Assembly: GCF_026626335.1 (NCBI RefSeq) | Contig: NZ_JAPNTZ010000007.1 | Span: 310,001-374,000 of the forward strand | Source of the DNA: Paractinoplanes pyxinae | GTDB taxonomy: Bacteria > Actinomycetota > Actinomycetes > Mycobacteriales > Micromonosporaceae | Length of the DNA stretch: 64,000 bases | Reading direction: 5' to 3' | Shown here: piece after piece, positions 46,988 through 54,811 of the stretch | Position numbering within the stretch: position 1 is the stretch's first letter | Layout: the number at the start of each line of letters is the position of its first letter | Position numbers and translations under genes: made by a program | The notes under the pieces: model-generated | What the model saw: the letters and a program-made list of their open reading frames with translations, nothing else | Databases searched by the model: none | What the model was told of the DNA's origin: nothing

Positions 46988-47287
46988 TTACGGGAGGAAC
47001 TCCCGGGTCTCGACCTGCACCTCGAGCTGGTCGAGCTTGACGCGCAGCCGCTCCCGCAGCTCGCGCGGCGCCTTCTCGTCGCCGCAGCAGCGCGACACCA
47101 GCGCCTTCACCTCGTGCTCGATGCCGTACTCGCGCAGGCACCCGTCGCAGTCGTCCAGATGCTTCTGGATCAGCGTGCGGCGGTCCTCGCTGCACTCCAG
47201 GTCGAGGTAGAGGTAGACCTCACTGAGGACGATGCCGCAGTCGGTCTCGTCGTGATCCTCACCGTTCAGGCCGCTCATGTCGCTCAC
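46988..47287 (-). CDS. rsrA: zinc-binding anti-sigma factor
   Basis: A 99-residue ZAS-family anti-sigma factor. The redox zinc motif is IQKHLDDCDGC (HxxxCxxC), with the N-terminal Cys at DCGIVLSEVYLYLD and a further SRCC. Oxidation of the Cys pair releases SigR. Its ATG overlaps the sigR stop (47284-47287), so the two proteins are made together. An ATG three codons downstream is an alternative. Confidence 0.93.
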   Translation of the reverse strand: MSDMSGLNGEDHDETDCGIVLSEVYLYLDLECSEDRRTLIQKHLDDCDGCLREYGIEHEVKALVSRCCGDEKAPRELRERLRVKLDQLEVQVETREFLP

Positions 47288-48081
47288 GCCTCCTGCGGTT
47301 CCGAAGCGGACCGGGTGATACCCCGGTCGGCAGCGTACTGCTCCAGCGTCTTGCGCAGGTTCCGGCGGCCGCGGTGCAGCCGCGACATGACGGTGCCGAT
47401 GGGCGTGCCCATGATGTCGGCGATCTCCTTGTACGAGAAACCCTCGACATCAGCGAGGTAGACGGCCAGGCGGAAGTCCTCGGGCAGGGCCTGCAGGGCT
47501 TCCTTGATGTCGCTGTCGGGCAGCCGGTCGAGCGCCTCCGTCTCGGCCGACCGCAGGCCGGCGGACGTGTGCGACTCGGACGAGGCGAGCTGCCAGTCGG
47601 TGATCTCCTCGGTCGGAGCCTGCACCGGCTGACGCTGCTTGCGCCGATACGAGTTGATATATGTGTTCGTGAGAATGCGGTACAGCCACGCCTTGAGGTT
47701 GGTGCCCTCCTCGAACTGGTGGAAAGCGGAGAACGCCTTCAAGTACGTCTCCTGCACCAGGTCCTCGGCGTCGGCCGGGTTACGCGTCATCCGCAGGCCA
47801 GCCGCGTACAGCTGGTCCACAAAAGGCAACGCGTCCCGCTCGAAGCGCGCCCGGCGCTCCTCGGTCCGTTCTGTCTGGGCCACCCTGAGCTCTCCCCTCG
47901 ACCGCCCCGCCGAGGATACGGGTAGTGCCCCGTCAGCGGCCTCGAAAACCGCCGGTGTGCTGACACTCACCGATGGCGTGACGGGCTGCTCGGCCGCGGG
48001 CCACTCGGGGGAATCCAGAAGGTTCCGCACCCGATCGACCTCCCGGCCGCCGCGCTCCAGGTACTCCGTTGCGGCTCGCAC
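47284..48081 (-). CDS. sigR: thiol-oxidative-stress ECF sigma factor SigR (SigH)
   Basis: ECF sigma factor with region 2 (FVDQLYAAGLRMTRNPADAEDLV, quoted as two adjoining parts LYAAGLRMTRN and PADAEDLVQETY) and region 4 (FSYKEIADIMGTPIGTVMSR). There are two good starts. GTG 48081 gives 265 residues and follows GGAAGGGG. GTG 47883 gives the classic form of about 199 residues and follows GGGGAG. Streptomyces makes both a short stable SigR and a longer unstable isoform from the autoregulated promoter. Here the SigR-type promoter at 48122-48147 lies just upstream of the long start, matching that scheme. It is coupled to rsrA. Confidence 0.93.
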   Translation of the reverse strand: MRAATEYLERGGREVDRVRNLLDSPEWPAAEQPVTPSVSVSTPAVFEAADGALPVSSAGRSRGELRVAQTERTEERRARFERDALPFVDQLYAAGLRMTRNPADAEDLVQETYLKAFSAFHQFEEGTNLKAWLYRILTNTYINSYRRKQRQPVQAPTEEITDWQLASSESHTSAGLRSAETEALDRLPDSDIKEALQALPEDFRLAVYLADVEGFSYKEIADIMGTPIGTVMSRLHRGRRNLRKTLEQYAADRGITRSASEPQEA

Positions 48082-48121
48082 CTGTCAAACCCCTTCCGAC
48101 GTTCAAGCTCCCGGGGTCTAC

Positions 48122-48147
48122 AACCACGAAGGCGCAACTTGCATTCC
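48122..48147 (-). promoter_or_regulatory. SigR-dependent autoregulatory promoter
   Basis: On the minus strand, GGAAT (48147..48143), an 18-bp spacer and GTT (48124..48122) match the SigR consensus GGAAT-N18/19-GTT. It is 41 bp upstream of the long sigR start, as expected for positive autoregulation. Confidence 0.88.
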
Positions 48148-48756
48148 TCAGCGGGCCCACCCGTGCGTACGCATCCATTCCACCGCCAGCGCGGCGGTTC
48201 CCTTGACGTCTTTGCGCAGGTCATGGGTGGCACCCGGTCGAACGACAACCTCGACCGTCCCGGAACTTTCCGGCACCCCGAACGCGTCCCGGTCCCCGTT
48301 CAGAACCAGCGCGGGCACCCCGACCGGCAGCTCACCGGCGCGGCTACGGTCCGGTTTGCCCGGCGGATGCAACGGAAAGGCCAGCGCCAAAACCCCCGAC
48401 GCCCCCAACTCGGCCGCGGTCCGACAGGCCACCCGCGCGCCGCTCGACCGCCCACCGACAATCAAAGGCTTATTACGTACGCCGAGAGCCCGCACAACAG
48501 TGACCCAGGCCTCATCGAGGTGACCGGCCGGCGCCGGAGCCCGCCGCCCAGCCACCCGATAGGGCTGAGTGACCAGCACGACCTGAACACCACCGGCAAC
48601 CGCCACGTCATGAACAGCGGCGAGATCAGGCGCGTCGACCCCACCGCCGGCGCCGTGCCCCAGAACCAACACGCTAGTCACCGCACCCGAAGGCAGGCTG
48701 ACGCGAACCCGAGCCAGCCCGCGCGGCGTCTCGATCTCCAGCTCTTCCACACCCAC
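48148..48756 (-). CDS. alpha/beta hydrolase (TEX30/KANL3-like)
   Basis: A 202-residue hydrolase-fold protein. VLVLGHGAGGGVDAPDL is the oxyanion segment, GGRSSGARVACRTA the nucleophile elbow (Ser in RSSGAR), LVLNGDRDAFG the acid region and RPGATHDL the His. GRSSGAR is typical of the bacterial 'alpha/beta family hydrolase' group related to TEX30. The substrate is unknown. The start is uncertain: GTG 48756 is used, and another in-frame GTG follows two codons later. It is upstream of sigR on the same strand and ends 1 bp before the sigR promoter. Confidence 0.8.
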   Translation of the reverse strand: MGVEELEIETPRGLARVRVSLPSGAVTSVLVLGHGAGGGVDAPDLAAVHDVAVAGGVQVVLVTQPYRVAGRRAPAPAGHLDEAWVTVVRALGVRNKPLIVGGRSSGARVACRTAAELGASGVLALAFPLHPPGKPDRSRAGELPVGVPALVLNGDRDAFGVPESSGTVEVVVRPGATHDLRKDVKGTAALAVEWMRTHGWAR

Positions 48757-48776
48757 ATGAAAGCAGCCCAGCCACC

Positions 48777-49120
48777 ACCACGAGCGCAACCGCCCACACA
48801 AGCTCAGCGACCAGCCCTCCACCAGCGCAACGGGCCTCGCCCAGCGCGACCACGACGAGCGGCGCCTGGCCAGCCGCGTACCCACCGACCAGCGCGACAG
48901 GCCGCACCCACCTCAACCACGACGTACAGGGCCTGGCCAGCCGCGCAACCACTCACCAGCGCAAACAGGGCGCACTCAGCTCTACCACGACGCACAGAGC
49001 CTGGGGAGCCGCGCAACCACCCCACCAGCTCAGCAGGCAGCACTCGGCTCCACCACGACGCACAGGGCCAGCCGCGCAACCACCCGCCACAGCGCAACGG
49101 GCGGCTCGCAGCTGGGCCTT
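48777..49120. repeat. degenerate ~67-bp direct repeats
   Basis: A recurring block with core ACCACGACGCACAGGGCC, then CCAGCCGCGCAACCAC and CACCAGCGCAA, appears at 48850, 48917, 48985 and 49052 (spacing 67, 68, 67). A weaker copy sits at 48777. The period is not a multiple of three and every frame is broken or low-complexity, so this is noncoding. It fills the 385-bp space between the hydrolase and the second WhiB gene. Confidence 0.85.
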
Positions 49121-49141
49121 TGAAGTCCCGCGACTAAACGG

Positions 49142-49537
49142 TCAGCGGCTGACCGGCGTGAGGTCGAGCAGGCGACGATCTTCCTCGTCGGTGTCGTCGT
49201 CGATCGTCTCGCCGCCCGGGCCGACGCGTTCGCGCCAGGCGACCAGCATCGCCCGGCGTTCGCGGGGCGTGGTGCCGCCCCAGACGCCGTGGCAGTCGCC
49301 GACCTGCAACGCCCAGGCCAGGCACGGCCCTTGCACCGTGCACGTGCCGCAGAGCGAAACAGCACCTTCGGACGGTTCGTTCGGCGCCGGGAAGAAAGTC
49401 TCCGGATCAACCGTGCGGCATGCGCCGCGAGTCCGCCAAGCCTCGTCCGTGCGGCGCTCAGTTATGGCCTCGAGCAGCCGTGGATCGCGACGCGCGATGG
49501 CTACCTCATGTGGACGCGGCATACGAGCCCGTGTCAT
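49142..49537 (-). CDS. WhiB-family transcriptional regulator
   Basis: A 131-residue Wbl protein. The cluster Cys follow the class pattern (GACRTVDPETFF, then LCGTCTVQGPC; spacing 22-2-5), and the turn is CHGVWGGTTPRERRA. There is an N-terminal extension of about 35 residues and an acidic C-tail (DDDTDEEDRR). It lacks the AT-hook tail of WhiB7 and is not WhiB1; the subclass is uncertain. The ATG follows GGGGGAGGTGGG. The upstream AT-rich stretch has a good TTGGCA-N17-ATAAGA promoter (minus strand, about 49660-49688). Confidence 0.9.
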   Translation of the reverse strand: MTRARMPRPHEVAIARRDPRLLEAITERRTDEAWRTRGACRTVDPETFFPAPNEPSEGAVSLCGTCTVQGPCLAWALQVGDCHGVWGGTTPRERRAMLVAWRERVGPGGETIDDDTDEEDRRLLDLTPVSR

Positions 49538-50164
49538 CAGCCCACCTCCCCCGTGGGACCGGTACTGCGTGTGGCCGACCGGCTCGCACCGTGCGAACCA
49601 GCACCACTCCGGCGCAGTTTTGTATCGCAGGGTAGGAGATCAGAACAAGGGTCTTATCTATCTTGAAACAAAGTTGCCAATCAGAAATGCGGACAACTAT
49701 TGACAAACCCAAATGTTGATCATGCCGCACTCAGCCAATTGACAGCAAACGCCCGCCACTCGCGGACACCCGTCCGCAAGCCCCGCCTCATCGAAGCGGC
49801 CCCGGACCGCGCCCCACGCGCACTGTCTACATTCGCCGTTCCGCTCCAAGAGGGCGCGTGGAAACTAGCAAAGCCCCAACCGCCGCGCTGCCCCGCCCAA
49901 CGCCACTCGCACTCGCATGCGTCGCGCACGCAAGGCTGGACTCAGCGTGCCCCCGGCTCCACCAGTCAGAACGGCGTCGGGGGCGATGGTGGTGCCGCCG
50001 AGAGGAGGGCATGCCACAACGATGCCCTTCAGCCAGACGAGGGCGGCGCGACCGGGGCCAGGTCTGCGAGTCCGGCGCGGCCCGAACGGACGACCCGCCA
50101 CAACGCCCGCCGCTCAAGAGCGGGCAGCGTTCCGAGCCGACCGGCGCTGCTCTGAGGCCGGCGC
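49538..50164. other. gene-poor stretch upstream of the WhiB gene
   Basis: About 630 bp with no believable gene. 49610-49740 is clearly AT-richer than the rest and carries the probable WhiB promoter. 49740-50164 is GC-rich; its open frames are mirror images of one another and have no recognisable domain. Confidence 0.55.
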
Positions 50165-50340
50165 GGCACAGGGGCGGCGCGGCACAGGGGCGGCGCGGCA
50201 CAGGGGCGACGCGGCACAGGGGCGACGCGGCACAGGGGCGACGCGGCACAGGGGCGACGCGGCACAGGGGCGACGCGGCACAGGGGCGACGCGGCACAGG
50301 GGCGACGCGGCACAGGGGCGGCGCGGCACAGGGGCGGCGC
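50165..50340. repeat. 16-bp minisatellite, 11 copies
   Basis: Eleven head-to-tail copies of GGCACAGGGGCGRCGC begin every 16 bp from 50165. The two copies at each end read GGCGGCGC after CACAGG, and the seven middle copies read GGCGACGC. Long open frames across it translate only into a 16-residue periodic peptide on several frames and are not genes. Confidence 0.95.
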
Positions 50341-50451
50341 GGCGGTCAGAAGAGGGTGGCGCCAGAGAGTCGGCCGGCGCGGTGCCGGGGCCGGCGGTCA
50401 CAAGTGGGTTGGGCCCCCGAGAGTCGGCCGGCGTGGCGCAGGGGCCAGCGG

Positions 50452-51150
50452 TCAGAAGAGGGTGGCGGGTGCGGGAGCCGGCTCGGCGGGCGGGGGTGGT
50501 TCCAGCAGGTGGGGGCCGTTGTTACGCACGTTGCCGACGTCGGGGCGCACCGGGCGTACCTCGATGGCCGCCAGCTCGGCCGGGGTGAGGGGACGCAGCA
50601 GCTCGTCCGGTTCGCCGCCGCTGGCCAGCCAGTCGCCCCAGCGGTCGCGCGGCAGGATCAGCGGCATGCGGTCGTGCACGCGGGTCAGGCCGCCCAGCGC
50701 CGCCGTGGTCAGCACACTGCAGGTCAGCACGCCCTCGGGGCCCCACGATGACCACAGGCCGGCGAAGGCCAGGGGCGAGCCGTCGGCCGGGGTCATGTAG
50801 TACGCCTGCTTTTGCTTGCCGTCGCGCACCCACTCGAACCAGCCGTCGGCCGGCACGAGGCAGCGACGGCGGGCGAACGAAGGCGCGAAGGCCGGCGACG
50901 TGGCCACCGTCTCGGAGCGCGCGTTGATCATGCGAGCGCCGGCGCGTAGGTCTTTGGCCCAGGGCGGCACCAGACCCCACCGGGCCGAGTCGAGCACCCG
51001 CGCGTCGTGCGACTTCGACTCGCGCACCACCGGCACGGGGTCGGTGGGCGCCACGTTCCAGCTCGGACCCATTTGCTCGAGCACGCTGACCGCCTCGAAC
51101 AGGTCTTCGAGATCAGCCTCGCTCCTAGTCGTCGCGTACCGCCCGCACAT
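50452..51150 (-). CDS. SRAP-domain protein (YedK/HMCES family)
   Basis: A 232-residue protein. Its initiator Met is followed by the catalytic Cys2 (MCGRYATT), which forms a thiazolidine crosslink with abasic sites in single-stranded DNA. Other family residues are the Asn in SWNVAPTD, RWGLVPPWAKD, NARSETVA, the Glu in DGWFEW, and the His in RVHDRMPLILP. The gene therefore protects replication forks at abasic DNA. The Pro/Ala-rich C-terminal tail (EPPPPAEPAPAPA) is short. The stop is 111 bp from the 16-bp minisatellite. Confidence 0.95.
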   Translation of the reverse strand: MCGRYATTRSEADLEDLFEAVSVLEQMGPSWNVAPTDPVPVVRESKSHDARVLDSARWGLVPPWAKDLRAGARMINARSETVATSPAFAPSFARRRCLVPADGWFEWVRDGKQKQAYYMTPADGSPLAFAGLWSSWGPEGVLTCSVLTTAALGGLTRVHDRMPLILPRDRWGDWLASGGEPDELLRPLTPAELAAIEVRPVRPDVGNVRNNGPHLLEPPPPAEPAPAPATLF

Positions 51151-51518
51151 GCCCCGAACGCTACACGCGTCCCGGGGCGCGAACGCCGCACGAACCTCCC
51201 AGCAAACAAGCGTCCGACGCACCAAGAAGCCGACGCGCGCGAGGACGGGCACGCGTCGCGCTGGGTGGGGCGGGACGCGGAACCGCTCGCGAGTCCCCGA
51301 ACTGGCGCGCACGGACGCTCAGACCGGGCACGCGCCCCAAATGCGCCAGGTGCCCTTAAGGCGAGGCGAGACCGGCGAGCCCGGGCGGGGCACGCTCGCG
51401 GCACGTCGCCGATCCGCCGCCAGCACGGGAGGCGTCTGCAAGAAAGCAGGATCGCGAACGGGGCACGCGTCCCGGGAGGCGGGAACGGTCCGCGGAATTG
51501 TCAGTGGGGCCCGGCACA
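51151..51518. other. divergent intergenic region of the SRAP gene and aroA
   Basis: 368 bp containing both promoters. It has several scattered copies of a GGGCACGCGTC-like word (near 51246, 51327, 51388 and 51468) without constant spacing. No gene and no clear promoter elements were recognised. Confidence 0.45.
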
Positions 51519-52811
51519 ATGGCGGGCGTGACAGCTCAACCCCGCCCCTGGTCCGCCCCGCCCGCGTCCGGTCCCGTCAGCGCGAGTGTGCGGCTGCCGG
51601 GCTCCAAGTCGATGACGGCTCGCGCCCTCGTGCTGGCCGCGCTGGCGTCCGGGTCGTCGGTGATCGAGCGGCCGTTGCGGGCCCGCGACACCGAGCTCAT
51701 GGCGGCCGGCCTGCGCGCGATCGGCGTCGGGGTCGACACGGGCGCCGACGAGCGGTGGGTGATCGAGCCGGGGCCGTTGCGGGGTCCGGCCCGGGTCGAC
51801 GTGGGGCTGGCCGGCACGATCATGCGGTTCCTGCCGCCGGCGGCTTCGCTGGCCGAGGGCACGGTCGAGTTCGACGGTGACCCGCACGCGCGCAACCGGC
51901 CGCTGCGGCCGATCGTCGAGGCTCTGCGGGCGCTCGGCGTGTCGATCGACGCGTCGCCGACGGGCGGGCTGCCGCTCACCGTGCACGGGGCCGGCCTGGT
52001 CGAGGGGGGCGAGGCGGTCATCGACGCGTCGGCGTCCAGCCAGTTCGTGTCGGGGCTGCTGCTGTCGGCGCCGCGGTTCAGCAAGGGTCTGGTGCTGCGG
52101 CACGAGGGGCCGCCGGTGCCGTCCGCGCCGCATCTGCGCATGACCACCCACATGCTGCGGGCTGCCGGCGCCGTGGTCGACGAGTCGGTGCCTGACGTGT
52201 GGGCCGTCGAGCCGGGCGCCACCTCCGGGCGTACGTGGGTGATCGAGCCCGATCTGTCCGGCGCCGCGCCGTTCTTCGCGGCCGCCATGGTCACCGGCGG
52301 CGCGGTCACCCTCACCGGCTGGCCGGCCGAGAGCTGGCAGCCCGTCGCCCGCCTCACCGAACTGCTCACCGCGCTGGGGGCCGAGGTCACCCAGTCGGCC
52401 GACGGGCTCACCGTGCGCGGCACGGGCCGGCTCACCGGCATCACGGCCGACCTGTCCGAGGTCAGCGAGCTCACGCCAGTGGTCGCCGCCCTGGCCGCGC
52501 TGGCCGAGGGGCCGTCCGAGCTGCGCGGGGTCGAGCACATCCGCGGGCACGAGACCGACCGCATCGCCGCCCTGGCCGCCGAGCTGGGCAAGGCGGGCGC
52601 CGGGGTCACCGAGTTCCGGGACGGTCTGCGCATCGTGCCCCGGCCGCTGCACGCCGCCGAGTTCGAGACGTACGCGGATCACCGGATGGCGCACGCGGCC
52701 GCGGTTATCGGACTCGCCGTGCCGGGCATGACCCTCACCGACGTAGCGTGTACGTCGAAGACGTTGCCCGAGTTCCCCGAACTCTGGGCGGGACTCGTGG
52801 CGAGGAGCTAG
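51519..52811 (+). CDS. aroA: 3-phosphoshikimate 1-carboxyvinyltransferase (EPSP synthase)
   Basis: A 430-residue shikimate-pathway enzyme that joins PEP to shikimate 3-phosphate. Diagnostic motifs are LPGSKSMTARALVL, GLAGTIMRFLPP, SSQFVSGLLLSAP, RGHETDRIAAL and YADHRMAHAAAV. ATG 51519 is used; GTG 51528 would shorten it by three residues. Its last codons contain the ribosome site of rsgA, so the two are coupled. The order aroA-rsgA-hisN close to sigR-rsrA is conserved in actinomycetes. Confidence 0.96.
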   Translation: MAGVTAQPRPWSAPPASGPVSASVRLPGSKSMTARALVLAALASGSSVIERPLRARDTELMAAGLRAIGVGVDTGADERWVIEPGPLRGPARVDVGLAGTIMRFLPPAASLAEGTVEFDGDPHARNRPLRPIVEALRALGVSIDASPTGGLPLTVHGAGLVEGGEAVIDASASSQFVSGLLLSAPRFSKGLVLRHEGPPVPSAPHLRMTTHMLRAAGAVVDESVPDVWAVEPGATSGRTWVIEPDLSGAAPFFAAAMVTGGAVTLTGWPAESWQPVARLTELLTALGAEVTQSADGLTVRGTGRLTGITADLSEVSELTPVVAALAALAEGPSELRGVEHIRGHETDRIAALAAELGKAGAGVTEFRDGLRIVPRPLHAAEFETYADHRMAHAAAVIGLAVPGMTLTDVACTSKTLPEFPELWAGLVARS

Positions 52812-52813
52812 AT

Positions 52814-53899
52814 CTGCCGGCACGCAAGCGGGAGTACGACGAGGACGACGTCCGGGTGCGGCCGGGCCGTTCGTCGCGCCCGCGCACCCGTACCCGCCCC
52901 AGGCACGACGACGCCGTCGACGCGCTGGTGATCACGGTCGACCGGGGGCGGTACGGCTGTGTGCGCGAGGACGCCCCGCCGGACAGCCCGGTGATCACCG
53001 CCATGCGCGCTCGCGAGCTGGGCCGCAAATCGGTGGTGGTGGGCGACCGGGTGGCCCTGGTCGGCGACGTCACGGGAGCGCCGGGGGCGCTGGCCCGCAT
53101 CGTGCGGATCGGCGAGCGTACGTCGGTGCTGCGGCGCACGGCCGACGACGACGACACGACACCTGAGGGCCGGCTCGAACGCGTCGTGGTGGCCAACGCC
53201 GACCAGCTGGTGATCGTCAGCGCGCTGGCCGACCCGCCGCCGCGTACCGGGTTCATCGACCGTTGCCTGGTCGCGGCCTACGACGCCGACATCGAGCCGC
53301 TGCTGTGCCTGACGAAGGCCGACCTGGCCGGGCCCGAGGCGGTGCTCGACTACTACGCCGAGCTCGATCTGCCGTACGTGCTGGTCCGCCCGGACAGCGA
53401 CCTGGGCGACCTGCGCAAGCGGCTGGCCGGCAACATCTCGGTGCTGGTCGGGCATTCCGGCGTGGGCAAGTCGACGCTGGTCAACCGCCTGGTGCCGGAC
53501 GCGTTGCGGGCGGTCGGGGCGGTCAGCGCCATCGGCAAGGGCCGGCACACGTCGACCAGCGCGGTGGCGTTGCGGCTGCCGCCGGTGGGGCGTTCGCGCA
53601 AGGATCCCGGGTGGATCATCGACACGCCGGGCATCCGCAGCTTCGGGCTGGCCCATGTGAGCGCCGAGAGCCTGCTGCACGGCTTCCCCGACCTGGTCGA
53701 GGGGACGCTGGAGGATCAGCCGAACTGCGGCCACACGGTCAACGACGTGGAGTGCCGGCTGGACGCCTGGGTGGCCGGGGGTAAGGCGGATCCGCGACGG
53801 CTGGAGTCCTACCGGCGGCTGCTGGCCTCGCGGGCCGGCGAGACGGATTCCCGCGAGGCCCCGCCGGACGACGAGTTGCCGGGCCCGGCAACCGTCTAG
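52814..53899 (+). CDS. rsgA: ribosome small-subunit-dependent GTPase A
   Basis: A 361-residue circularly permuted GTPase that aids 30S maturation. An N-terminal basic tail and OB fold are followed by G4 (LTKADL), then G1 (GHSGVGKSTLVN), G3 (IIDTPGIRSF) and the C-terminal zinc site (NCGHTVNDVEC). No ATG, GTG or TTG lies between the aroA stop and the conserved REYDEDDVRVRPGR. CTG 52814 is exactly 6 nt after GAGGAG (52802-52807) and is my preferred start. The next usable codon is GTG 52748, 64 bp inside aroA. Confidence 0.92.
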   Translation: MPARKREYDEDDVRVRPGRSSRPRTRTRPRHDDAVDALVITVDRGRYGCVREDAPPDSPVITAMRARELGRKSVVVGDRVALVGDVTGAPGALARIVRIGERTSVLRRTADDDDTTPEGRLERVVVANADQLVIVSALADPPPRTGFIDRCLVAAYDADIEPLLCLTKADLAGPEAVLDYYAELDLPYVLVRPDSDLGDLRKRLAGNISVLVGHSGVGKSTLVNRLVPDALRAVGAVSAIGKGRHTSTSAVALRLPPVGRSRKDPGWIIDTPGIRSFGLAHVSAESLLHGFPDLVEGTLEDQPNCGHTVNDVECRLDAWVAGGKADPRRLESYRRLLASRAGETDSREAPPDDELPGPATV

Positions 53900-53956
53900 G
53901 TGGGGTTGATGGTGACCGTGGCGATGTGCGGGACGGATATCGGCTAGCGTGCGGGC

Positions 53957-54751
53957 ATGGCCGGTTACGCCGATGACCTTTCGCTCGCTCACATGCTCGC
54001 CGACACCGCGGACTCGATCTCGATGGGGCGGTTCCGCGCGCTCGATCTCAAGGTCGAGTCGAAGCCCGACCTGACTCCCGTGTCGGACGCCGACACCGCT
54101 GTTGAGCAGGCCATCCGCTCGACCTTGGCGCGGGCCCGGCCCCGCGACGGCGTCCTGGGCGAAGAGTTCGGCATGACTTATGCGGCGGCCGGGCCGGGCA
54201 GCCGGCGATGGGTGATCGACCCGATCGACGGCACCAAGAACTTCGTGCGCGGGGTGCCCATCTGGGGCACCCTCATCGCGCTGCTCGAAGGGGACACGCC
54301 GGTGGCCGGGCTGGTCAGCGCGCCCGCTCTCGGGCGGCGCTGGTGGGCCGCGCGCGGCCATGGCGCGTACGCGGGAAAGCACCAGCACGCCGCCACGCGC
54401 ATCCAGGTCTCGGGCGTGGGGCGGATCGCCGACGCCAGCCTGAGCTACGCCAGCCTGGACGGGTGGCAGCAGATGGGCCGGCTGCAGAAGATCGTCGACC
54501 TGAGCCTGGCCGTGTGGCGCAGCCGGGCCTACGGCGACTTCTACGGCTACATGTTGCTGGCCGAGGGGGCGCTGGACGCGATGGTCGAGCCGGAGCTGTC
54601 GCTGTGGGACGTGGCCGCGCTCATCCCGATCGTCCAGGAGGCCGGCGGCACCATCACCGACCTGGCCGGGCGACCCACGGCCGACAAGTCGTCGGTGATC
54701 GCCACCAACGGTCTGCTGCACGAGACTGTGCTGACCGCGCTGACCCGCTAA
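53957..54751 (+). CDS. hisN: histidinol-phosphatase, inositol-monophosphatase type
   Basis: A 264-residue Mg-dependent phosphatase. Metal and substrate motifs are GEEFG, WVIDPIDGTKNFVRG and LSLWDVAALIPIVQEAGG. This family includes actinobacterial HisN, which performs the penultimate step of histidine synthesis; the position after aroA and rsgA is the usual actinomycete context. A general inositol-phosphatase activity is the alternative. Confidence 0.9.
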   Translation: MAGYADDLSLAHMLADTADSISMGRFRALDLKVESKPDLTPVSDADTAVEQAIRSTLARARPRDGVLGEEFGMTYAAAGPGSRRWVIDPIDGTKNFVRGVPIWGTLIALLEGDTPVAGLVSAPALGRRWWAARGHGAYAGKHQHAATRIQVSGVGRIADASLSYASLDGWQQMGRLQKIVDLSLAVWRSRAYGDFYGYMLLAEGALDAMVEPELSLWDVAALIPIVQEAGGTITDLAGRPTADKSSVIATNGLLHETVLTALTR

Positions 54752-54811
54752 CCGGACATACGGCCCGAAACCGATAGCACTGCGTAATCCCGTGCGTACC
54801 GCGCGCCGAGA

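Noticed and set aside
48804..49097. Minus-strand open frame over the 67-bp repeats
   Set aside because: Low-complexity Trp/Gly/Arg product, period not a multiple of three, no start signal.
49865..50101. Minus-strand 78-codon frame upstream of the 16-bp array
   Set aside because: No homology pattern, no ribosome site and mirror open frames on the other strand.
50165..50340. CRISPR array
   Set aside because: Units are 16 bp, contiguous and without spacers; no cas genes nearby.
49827..50401. Several long open frames with 16-residue periodic peptides
   Set aside because: They occur in multiple frames and on both strands over the 16-bp minisatellite; a 16-nt unit read in triplets gives a 16-residue period automatically. 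No ribosome sites or domains.
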